5,982 bases of DNA, taken from positions 1-5,982 of the forward strand of contig CAMLOC010000255.1 of NCBI GenBank assembly GCA_946481465.1, in the 5' to 3' direction. This DNA is from an uncultured Shinella sp. GTDB lineage: Bacteria; Pseudomonadota; Alphaproteobacteria; Rhizobiales; Rhizobiaceae. This document shows, piece by piece, positions 1 through 5,307 of this stretch (position 1 is the stretch's first letter; each line of letters starts with the position of its first letter). A program made the translations under genes and the position numbers. A model generated the notes under the pieces. That model had not been told where the DNA came from, did not search any database, and saw only the letters and a list, made by a program, of their open reading frames with translations.

Positions 1-633
1 ATCCTGAAGGTGACGCGCGCGCAGGCCGAGCGGCTTCTGCTGTCGGGCGCGACGCCCGCGGCGGTCGATGTGGCGATGCGCGCCTTCGGCTTGCCGATGG
101 GGCCTTTCGAGGCACAGGATCTCGGCGGCCTCGACATTGCCGCCTTCCAGCGCAAGGCCGCGCGCGAACGCGGCGAAACGCCTTTCGCGCCCGTCGCCGA
201 CCGGCTCTGCGCCCTCGAACGCTACGGCCAGAAGACCGGCGGCGGCTGGTACGACTACCAGCCTGGCGACCGCGCGCCGAAACCCTCGGAAGCCGTGGCG
301 GCGATCATCGCAGAGGCGGCGGAGGGCCGGGCGCAGCGGGTATGGGACGAGGACGGTATCGCCGACGCCATCCTCCTGCCCATGGTCAACGAGGCGGCGC
401 GCATCCTGGAAGAACGCGTGGCGCTGCGTGCGGCCGATATCGATCTCGTGAAGATCCATGGCTACGGCTTCCCGCGTTGGCGCGGCGGGCCGATGCACCA
501 TGCCGAGGCGCGCGGGCTTTCTACGGTGGTGGCGGTGCTGGATCGCCTGGCGGCGGAAGGCCTTGTCGAACCGCCGGGCGAGGGCCTGCGCCGGGCGGCG
601 GCGGCCGGCAGCTTTTCCGTGCTTGCCGGGTGA
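1..633 (+). CDS. 3-hydroxyacyl-CoA dehydrogenase, FadB/FadJ-like multifunctional enzyme, C-terminal part (5' end outside window)
   Basis: The frame is open from base 1 and ends with TGA at 631-633, giving 210 visible residues and no start. They match the tandem C-terminal domains of 3-hydroxyacyl-CoA dehydrogenases of fatty-acid or phenylacetate beta-oxidation, which oxidise (S)-3-hydroxyacyl-CoA with NAD+ in the cytoplasm. Residues about 1-85 are the first domain, with FGLPMGPFEAQDLGGLDI followed by YGQKTGGGWYDY. Residues about 115-205 are the second copy, with MVNEAARILEE and HGYGFPRWRGGPM. That last motif is typical of two-domain multifunctional enzymes that carry an enoyl-CoA hydratase domain at the N-terminus, rather than single-domain PaaH/Hbd proteins; the hydratase part is not visible here, so the fusion is inferred. 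The next gene lies 103 bases downstream and is a regulator with its own ribosome site, so shared transcription is doubtful. Family assignment is firm; the exact pathway is not known. Confidence 0.88.
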   Translation: MLKVTRAQAERLLLSGATPAAVDVAMRAFGLPMGPFEAQDLGGLDIAAFQRKAARERGETPFAPVADRLCALERYGQKTGGGWYDYQPGDRAPKPSEAVAAIIAEAAEGRAQRVWDEDGIADAILLPMVNEAARILEERVALRAADIDLVKIHGYGFPRWRGGPMHHAEARGLSTVVAVLDRLAAEGLVEPPGEGLRRAAAAGSFSVLAG

Positions 634-649
634 GGCGATTCCGGCAAGA

Positions 650-669
650 CTGCCTTGCGGGGTAGGCAG
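650..669 (+). other. weak hairpin after the dehydrogenase gene
   Basis: CTGCCT (650-655) and AGGCAG (664-669) form a perfect 6-base-pair stem with an 8-base loop, 17 bases past the stop codon. It could help end transcription of the upstream gene. No T-run follows directly (a run of five T comes only at 693-697), so it is not a canonical intrinsic terminator. Confidence 0.25.
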
Positions 670-690
670 GCGTTGCGGACTGTGGTGAGA

Positions 691-720
691 TTGTTTTTGG
701 GAGAACAGGCTTTCTGCTAG
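691..720 (+). promoter_or_regulatory. tentative promoter for the FeaR-like regulator
   Basis: TTGTTT at 691-696 could be a -35 element, and TGCTAG at 715-720 a poor -10 element with an 18-base spacer, just before the ribosome site of the regulator gene. The region 634-736 is the only untranslated stretch where such a promoter could sit close to the gene. The match to sigma-70 consensus is weak, so this is a guess from position. Confidence 0.22.
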
Positions 721-724
721 AGCC

Positions 725-732
725 GGGGAGGG
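725..732 (+). promoter_or_regulatory. ribosome binding site of the FeaR-like regulator
   Basis: GGGGAGGG lies 4 bases before ATG 737 (the GGAGG core ends 5 bases before it). The good spacing supports 737 as the start codon. Confidence 0.7.
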
Positions 733-736
733 CACG

Positions 737-1663
737 ATGCAGTCGCTGATGACGCCGGGACACAAGCCGGTGCCGGTAGAAATTCTCGAGGCGGAGATCA
801 GGAGGGTCTGCGGCTCGTTCGATCTGGAGCCGATGCGGCGGACGGGTGTCGTCAATGGCGATGTCACGACGCGGCGTGTCGGCCCCTTCGATACGGCCAT
901 CGTCGCGCTCGACGCCTCCGAGGTCGCGCGCAACACCCGCTCCATCCGGCAGGATCCCGGCGAATACTTCTTCCTGCTGGTGCAGGATGCCGGCCACTGT
1001 CGCGTCGAGCAGGGCGACCAGGTCGCGGAGCTTTCGCCGGGCGACATGTTCCTCGTCGATTCCGTCAGGCCTTCGACCTTCCTCTATCGCGGCGAGCGCT
1101 CGAACCAGGTGTCGCTGCACATCCCGCGTGACGAGATGCTCCATCGCTTCGGCGCGCCCTGCGCCGGCGGCCTCTCGATCTCGCGCGACGATCCCCTCTG
1201 GCTCGCCATGCGCGCGGTCATCGCCAAGATGTTGCTGGAAGAGGGCGCGCAGGCGCAGCTGGGCGAAGCTTTCCTCTGCCTTCTCGGCGCCTATCTGCAT
1301 TCGACCCGCGTGACGGGCGCCGCCGCGCCTGCCGAGACGCTGCTGTCGCGCGCGCTCGCGATGATCGATCGCCACCGGGCGGATCCGGGCTTCGGGCCGC
1401 GCGAGCTGGCTGTCCGTCTCAACGTTTCGGAGCGCATGCTGCAGCGGCATTTCCGGCCGCTTGGCGAAACGCCCGGCCACCGGCTGCTCAACCGCCGGCT
1501 GGAGCTTGCCCATGCGCGGCTTTCCGCCCGCAAGGGGGAACAGGCGGCGGAGGGCGTCACGGCGGTCGCTTTCGATTGCGGCTTCAACGACCTTTCCTAT
1601 TTCTATCGCGAGTTCCGCAAGAAATACGGCACGACGCCGGGCGCCGTCGCGCGCTGCCATTGA
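737..1663 (+). CDS. feaR: AraC-family transcriptional activator, FeaR-like
   Basis: This is a 308-residue cytoplasmic DNA-binding regulator, a usual length for the AraC family. The N-terminal half (about residues 15-190) is a cupin-like sensor domain. Its landmarks recall E. coli FeaR, activator of tyramine/phenethylamine oxidation: RRVCGSFD near the N-terminus, a REQ/YFFLLVQDAG-type strand, GDMFLVDSVRP at residues 102-112 and NQVSLHIPR. The C-terminal 100 residues hold two helix-turn-helix units. The first is around residues 222-243 (ELAVRLNVSERMLQRHF); the second is at 273-295 (VTAVAFDCGFNDLSYFYREF), followed by the family signature KKYGTTPG. It lies directly upstream of, and in the same direction as, an aldehyde dehydrogenase and a copper amine oxidase, the same functional set that FeaR controls in E. 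coli, where feaR is instead divergent from feaB. The AraC assignment is firm. The FeaR label rests on remembered similarity plus context, and the inducer is unknown. Confidence 0.85.
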   Translation: MQSLMTPGHKPVPVEILEAEIRRVCGSFDLEPMRRTGVVNGDVTTRRVGPFDTAIVALDASEVARNTRSIRQDPGEYFFLLVQDAGHCRVEQGDQVAELSPGDMFLVDSVRPSTFLYRGERSNQVSLHIPRDEMLHRFGAPCAGGLSISRDDPLWLAMRAVIAKMLLEEGAQAQLGEAFLCLLGAYLHSTRVTGAAAPAETLLSRALAMIDRHRADPGFGPRELAVRLNVSERMLQRHFRPLGETPGHRLLNRRLELAHARLSARKGEQAAEGVTAVAFDCGFNDLSYFYREFRKKYGTTPGAVARCH

Positions 1664-1682
1664 CGCTTTTATCCAAAAGGCG
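1664..1682 (+). other. small hairpin directly after the regulator stop codon
   Basis: CTTTT (1666-1670) pairs with AAAAG (1675-1679) around an ATCC loop. Two further C-G/G-C pairs can form at the base if G1680 is bulged out. It begins on the base after the TGA stop. The short A/T stem and absence of a following T-run make it a weak terminator at best, so some readthrough into the aldehyde dehydrogenase gene is possible. Confidence 0.3.
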
Positions 1683-1696
1683 GGACGGTGCCGTCC
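1683..1696. promoter_or_regulatory. perfect dyad, possible operator of the amine-oxidation genes
   Basis: GGACGG TG CCGTCC is a perfect inverted repeat with 6-base arms and a 2-base centre, in the 117-base gap between the regulator and aldehyde dehydrogenase genes. It sits 85 bases before the preferred start codon, where an activator or repressor of the operon could bind. AraC-family proteins usually bind direct repeats, so it may serve another regulator or be a short RNA hairpin. Confidence 0.35.
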
Positions 1697-1734
1697 AAGT
1701 CCGGCGCGCCGCACCCCTCTAATCTCTGCCACCA

Positions 1735-1740
1735 TATATC
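1735..1740 (+). promoter_or_regulatory. tentative -10 element of the aldehyde dehydrogenase/amine oxidase operon
   Basis: TATATC stands out in an otherwise GC-rich gap, 41 bases before the preferred start codon. No TTGACA-like -35 lies 16-18 bases upstream (the place is occupied by a CACCCC stretch). This would fit an activator-dependent promoter, but the evidence is only one short A/T motif. Confidence 0.22.
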
Positions 1741-1767
1741 CCCGCCAGAGGAGGCGGGGTCGTTCAT

Positions 1768-1775
1768 GGAGGAGG
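1768..1775 (+). promoter_or_regulatory. ribosome binding site that decides the aldehyde dehydrogenase start
   Basis: GGAGGAGG ends 5 bases before ATG 1781 and 8 bases before ATG 1784, both good spacings. The earlier in-frame ATG at 1766 has only a purine run at 1747-1754, 11 bases away, and overlaps this site. A GTG at 1688 is also in frame, but it lies inside the dyad and has no ribosome site. Confidence 0.65.
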
Positions 1776-1780
1776 CGGAC

Positions 1781-3187
1781 ATGATGGAATTCAAGGCGAC
1801 CATCGGCGGCAGGCCGGCGCCCGTCGGCGCGGACTTCGCCGTTCTCAACCCGGCGACGGGGCAGGAGGTTGGCCGCGCGCCGAACATGGGCGGGGCGGAG
1901 CTGGATGCCGCCGTCTCGGTCGCCAAGGCGGCGTTCGCCGCATGGTCGGCGCAGAGCGATGCGGCCCTGCAGGCCGCCTGCGCGGCCGTGACGGCCAAGA
2001 TCGAGGAACATGCCGGCGAGCTTGCCGAGATCATCACGCTCGAGCAGGGCAAGCCGCTCAACGGCCTCGGCTCGCGCTGGGAGGTCGGCGGCGCCGTCGC
2101 CTGGGCGGGTTACACGACCGGGCTCTCGCTGCCGGCGCGGGTCTTGCAGGATAACGAGCAGGGCCGGGTGGAGCTCACCCGCAAGCCGCTCGGCGTCGTC
2201 GGCTCCATCACCCCGTGGAACTTCCCGGTCATGATCGCCGTCTGGCATATCCTGCCGGCGCTGCGCACGGGCAATACGGTCGTCGTCAAGCCCTCGCCCC
2301 ATACGCCGCTTTCCACCCTGCGGCTGGTCGAGATCATGAACGAGGTGCTGCCGCCGGGCGTCGTCAATGTGGTGACCGGCGACGACAAGGCGTTCAACCT
2401 CGGCGGCGCCATGTCGGCGCATCCGGATATCCGCAAGATCGTCTTCACCGGCTCCTGCGCCACCGGCCAGCGGGTCATGCGGTCCGCCGCCGACACGATG
2501 AAGCGCCTGACGCTGGAACTCGGCGGCAACGACGCCGGCATCGTCCTGCCTGATGCGGATCCGGCGGCTATCGCCGAAGGCCTGTTCTGGGGCGCCTTCA
2601 TCAACAACGGCCAGACCTGCGCGGCGATGAAGCGGCTCTATGTTCATGACTCCATCCACGACGCGGTCTGCGAGGCGCTGGTCGCCTATGCGCGGGGCAT
2701 CAAGGTCGGCGACGGCATGGAGGAGGCGAGCATCCTCGGGCCGATCCAGAACCGCATGCAGTTCGACAAGGTCTCGCACCTCGTTACGGATGCGAAGGGG
2801 CGGGGCAAGGTGCTGCTCGGCGGAGAACCGGGCGAGGGCCTGTTCTTCCCGCCGACCATCATCGCCGGCCTTCGCAACGGCGATCCGCTGGTCGACGAGG
2901 AGCAGTTCGGACCGGCGCTGCCGATCATCCGCTATTCCGACGTGGAAGAGGCGATCCGGCTCGCCAATGACAGCCCGAACGGTCTCGGCGGTTCGGTCTG
3001 GTCGTCCGATATCGCGGCCGCGAAAAAGGTGGCGAGGCGCCTCGCCTGCGGCTCCGTCTGGATCAACAAGCACGGCGCCATCCAGCCGAATGTGCCCTTC
3101 GGCGGCGTGAAAGCCTCGGGCATCGGCGTCGAGTTCGCCGAGGAGGGGCTTGCCGAATATACCGATATCCAGGTGGTCTTTGCCTGA
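1781..3187 (+). CDS. NAD(P)-dependent aldehyde dehydrogenase
   Basis: From ATG 1781 this gives 468 residues, close to the usual 470-500; ATG 1784 is an equal alternative. It is a cytoplasmic aldehyde dehydrogenase that oxidises an aldehyde to the acid. Key residues numbered from 1781 are the oxyanion Asn147 in WNFP, the cofactor-binding Lys170 in VVVKPSPHTP, FTGS at 222-225, the general base Glu246 in LELGGND, the nucleophile Cys280 in NNGQTCAA, and EEQFGP at 373-378. The distances from Cys280 to Glu246 (34), Asn147 (133) and Lys170 (110) equal those of mammalian ALDH2, so the active site is intact. Placement between a FeaR-like activator and an amine oxidase, 28 bases before the latter, suggests it removes the aldehyde made by that oxidase, as FeaB does in E. 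coli. It is shorter than FeaB (about 500) and differs in sequence, so it seems a different subfamily filling the same role. Its substrate, likely an aryl- or alkylacetaldehyde, is inferred. GTG 1688 would add 31 residues of non-conserved sequence. Confidence 0.92.
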   Translation: MMEFKATIGGRPAPVGADFAVLNPATGQEVGRAPNMGGAELDAAVSVAKAAFAAWSAQSDAALQAACAAVTAKIEEHAGELAEIITLEQGKPLNGLGSRWEVGGAVAWAGYTTGLSLPARVLQDNEQGRVELTRKPLGVVGSITPWNFPVMIAVWHILPALRTGNTVVVKPSPHTPLSTLRLVEIMNEVLPPGVVNVVTGDDKAFNLGGAMSAHPDIRKIVFTGSCATGQRVMRSAADTMKRLTLELGGNDAGIVLPDADPAAIAEGLFWGAFINNGQTCAAMKRLYVHDSIHDAVCEALVAYARGIKVGDGMEEASILGPIQNRMQFDKVSHLVTDAKGRGKVLLGGEPGEGLFFPPTIIAGLRNGDPLVDEEQFGPALPIIRYSDVEEAIRLANDSPNGLGGSVWSSDIAAAKKVARRLACGSVWINKHGAIQPNVPFGGVKASGIGVEFAEEGLAEYTDIQVVFA

Positions 3188-3203
3188 CACAAGCAAACGA
3201 AAA

Positions 3204-3209
3204 GAGGGA
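3204..3209 (+). promoter_or_regulatory. ribosome binding site that decides the amine oxidase start
   Basis: GAGGGA ends 6 bases before ATG 3216. It places the start immediately before a clear signal peptide, in preference to the in-frame ATG 3150, which lies inside the aldehyde dehydrogenase gene. Confidence 0.7.
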
Positions 3210-3215
3210 ACGATC

Positions 3216-3284
3216 ATGAGACTGACGAAACATCTGGCGACGACCGCACTTGCGCTCGGCCTTGCCGCGGGCGCGGCTGCCGCC
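3216..3284 (+). other. Sec signal peptide of the amine oxidase
   Basis: Residues 1-23 have a basic start (MRLTKH), a hydrophobic Ala/Leu/Gly core and an AAA cleavage box before HPLDG. There is no twin-arginine motif, so export by Sec is expected, with copper loading and topaquinone formation in the periplasm. The cleavage site is predicted by eye. Confidence 0.8.
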
Positions 3285-5195
3285 CATCCGCTCGACGGGC
3301 TGACGGCCGAGGAATACCAGAAGATCAACCAGATCCTGCGCGAGCAGAAGGTGGCGGACGACGACACGCTCTATCCGCTGATCGAGCTGAAGGAGCCGGC
3401 CAAGGCCGAGGTGCTCGCCTGGAAGGAAGGCGACAGCCTCGACCGCAAGGCGACGGTCTATTTCACCAGTGCCGACGGCTTCAACGAGGCGGTCGTCAAC
3501 ATCTCCAAGGGCACGGTCGAGAGCAACGGCAAGACCGCCGGCCAGCCGATGGTGCTGTTCACCGAGTTCATGAACGCGCTGGAAGGCGCGCTCGGCCATC
3601 CGGATATGATCGCGGGACTTGAAAAGCGCGGCCTGAAGCCGGAGCAGGCCTTCTGCCTGCCGCTGACGGGCGGCAACTTCTTCACCGAGGAATACCAGAA
3701 CTCCCGCCTGATGAAGGTGCCGTGCTACCAGGTGCCGGAGGGATCCAACTTCTATGCCAAGCCGATCGAAGGGCTCTTCGCCATCTACGATATCGGCAAG
3801 AAGGAGGTGCAGCGCGTCATCGATACCGGTGTCGTGGAGCCGGCGCCGAAGGATAGCTGGGGCTATACCGAAGAGGAGGTCGCCAAGCGCCTGCCGCTCC
3901 GCCCGGAAATGAAGCCCGTCACGCTCGTGCAGGAAGGCGGGCCGAACTACAAGATCGACGGCAGCCATGTCGAATGGGACATCTGGCGCTTCAATTTCCG
4001 CGTCGACAAGCGCCCGGGCCTCGTCGTCTCCAATCTCGATGTCAACGACGACGGCACCTGGCGCTCGGTTATCTACCAGGCCCATCTTTCCGAGGTCTTC
4101 GTGCCCTATATGGACCCGACGGAGGGCTGGTACTGGCGCACCTACATGGACAGTGGGGAATACGGTTTCGGCCTTTTCCTGAGCCCGCTGCGCGCCGGCA
4201 TCGACTGCCCCGCGCACGCCACCTTCCTGCCGGCGACGATCGCCGACGACAAGGGTTCGCCGCTCGTCATCCCGGATGCGATCTGCGTCTTCGAACGCAA
4301 TATCGGCGATCCGGCCTGGCGCCATTTCGAGGTCTTCGCACAGACGCCGGAGACCCCGGTGCCGGCGGAAGGGCGCCCGGCGACGGAACTCGTGGTGCGC
4401 ACGGCCTCCGAGGTCGGCAACTACGACTATCTCATCGACTATCGCCTGCAGCAGAACGGCCAGATCAACATCTATGTCGGCGCGACCGGCCTCGATGCGG
4501 TGAAGGGCGTCGCCTCGGCCTCGATGAAGGATGCAACGGCGAAGGCGGACACGGCCTATGGCACGCTGATCGCGCCGAACCTCGTGGCCGCCAACCACGA
4601 CCACTATTTCAACTTCCGCATCGATTTCGACGTCGACCAGCCGGTGAACCATTTCTCGACCATGGACATCGTGCCGGCCAAGCTCGATGCCTCGAGCCCG
4701 CGCAAGTCGATGTGGACGGTCGAACACACCATGCCGCATACGGAGATGGAGGCGCGCTACAAGCTCTCGGCCATGCAGCCGCGCTATTTCCATATCTCCA
4801 ACCCGTCGCGCGAAGGCTATCTCGGCCATGAGCCCGGCTGGATGATCCACCACGGCAGCGTCGCCTACGGTCCCTACGACTATGCCAACGACCCGCCGAT
4901 GAAGCGCAACGCCTATATCGAATATTCGGTCTGGAACACGGTCTACGACCCGGAACAGCGCTATGCCGGCGGCAAGTTCGCCATGCAGAGCGATGGGTCC
5001 GACACGCTCGCCGAATGGGTGAAGAAGGACCAGAGCCTGATGGGCAAGGATATCGTCACCTGGTTCTCCGCCGGCTTCCACCACATTCCGCGCATGGAGG
5101 ACTGGCCGGTCATGTCGACGGAGTGGAAGACCGTGCACATCATGCCGCACAACTTCTTCGCCCACAATCCGGCGCTGACGTTGCGCAAGAAGTAA
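3216..5195 (+). CDS. tynA: secreted copper/topaquinone primary-amine oxidase (tyramine oxidase type)
   Basis: The 659-residue precursor would oxidise a primary amine with O2 to aldehyde, NH3 and H2O2 in the periplasm. Residues 1-23 are a Sec signal peptide: Lys/Arg start, Ala/Leu core, likely cleavage AAA|HPLDG. N2-like (about 24-108) and N3-like (about 110-215) domains precede the catalytic domain (about 235-655). The extra N-terminal domain of the 757-residue E. coli enzyme is absent. Active-site parts are all visible: Tyr403 in GNYDY is the topaquinone precursor; Asp312 in YMDSGEYG is the catalytic base; Tyr310 is the likely gate; copper ligands are His461 and His463 (NHDHYF) and His623 (FHHIPR). 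The Tyr403-His461 distance (58) equals that in E. coli TynA. Cys331 and Cys357, 26 apart, fit the conserved disulfide of Arthrobacter and plant enzymes, which E. coli lacks; Cys147/Cys170 may form another. Glu399 replaces the usual Ser/Thr of the TPQ signature. The gene is in an operon with the aldehyde dehydrogenase upstream. The enzyme family is near certain; the substrate is not. Confidence 0.95.
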   Translation: MRLTKHLATTALALGLAAGAAAAHPLDGLTAEEYQKINQILREQKVADDDTLYPLIELKEPAKAEVLAWKEGDSLDRKATVYFTSADGFNEAVVNISKGTVESNGKTAGQPMVLFTEFMNALEGALGHPDMIAGLEKRGLKPEQAFCLPLTGGNFFTEEYQNSRLMKVPCYQVPEGSNFYAKPIEGLFAIYDIGKKEVQRVIDTGVVEPAPKDSWGYTEEEVAKRLPLRPEMKPVTLVQEGGPNYKIDGSHVEWDIWRFNFRVDKRPGLVVSNLDVNDDGTWRSVIYQAHLSEVFVPYMDPTEGWYWRTYMDSGEYGFGLFLSPLRAGIDCPAHATFLPATIADDKGSPLVIPDAICVFERNIGDPAWRHFEVFAQTPETPVPAEGRPATELVVRTASEVGNYDYLIDYRLQQNGQINIYVGATGLDAVKGVASASMKDATAKADTAYGTLIAPNLVAANHDHYFNFRIDFDVDQPVNHFSTMDIVPAKLDASSPRKSMWTVEHTMPHTEMEARYKLSAMQPRYFHISNPSREGYLGHEPGWMIHHGSVAYGPYDYANDPPMKRNAYIEYSVWNTVYDPEQRYAGGKFAMQSDGSDTLAEWVKKDQSLMGKDIVTWFSAGFHHIPRMEDWPVMSTEWKTVHIMPHNFFAHNPALTLRKK

Positions 5196-5214
5196 GTCGA
5201 TACCGGCGGGCGAT

Positions 5215-5284
5215 GCCCCTCATCCGCCTGCCGGCACCTTCTCCCCGCAAGCGGGGCGAAGGTCGCGGCAGCGGGATGAGGGGC
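5215..5284. repeat. rhizobial intergenic palindromic repeat (RIME-like), possible two-way terminator
   Basis: The 34-base arms 5215-5248 and 5251-5284 are collinear inverted repeats around an AA centre, with 29 of 34 positions paired. The outer 11 bases (GCCCCTCATCC/GGATGAGGGGC) and the inner CCCCGC/GCGGGG are perfect. The mismatches are at 5226-5227, 5234-5235 and 5242 with their partners. The words CCCCTCATCC, CTGCCGGCACCTTCTCCCC and GCGGGG-GAAGG are familiar from short intergenic palindromes (such as the RIME family) scattered through rhizobial genomes. It lies between convergent genes, 19 bases after the amine oxidase stop and 23 bases from the stop of the opposite-strand gene, so its RNA hairpin could end transcription from both sides. 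Assignment to a named repeat family is from memory and not searched. Confidence 0.75.
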
Positions 5285-5307
5285 CGCCCCTGGCGCCTCC
5301 GCCCGTT

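Noticed and set aside
634..736. tRNA or small RNA gene, or sigma-54 promoter, upstream of the regulator
   Set aside because: No cloverleaf or GG-N10-GC pair with convincing flanks could be found; only a short hairpin and a weak sigma-70-like pair are visible.
521..3367. A 948-codon open frame on the minus strand running through the regulator and aldehyde dehydrogenase genes
   Set aside because: It is antisense to three genes with clear family motifs. Its translation is rich in Arg, Ala, Gly and Asp without recognisable domains, the usual by-product of strong third-position GC bias.
3974..4831. A 285-codon plus-strand frame inside the amine oxidase
   Set aside because: It overlaps the catalytic domain in another frame and has an Arg/Gly/Pro-rich composition typical of shifted reading of GC-rich genes.
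3063..5165. A 700-codon open frame on the minus strand opposite the amine oxidase
   Set aside because: It is the antisense shadow of the amine oxidase. The translation is low in complexity with many His/Arg/Asp/Val residues, shows no domain, and lacks its own ribosome site.
5215..5284. CRISPR repeat or insertion-sequence end
   Set aside because: There is a single palindrome with no spaced repeats, no transposase and no visible target duplication; a dispersed intergenic palindrome explains it better.
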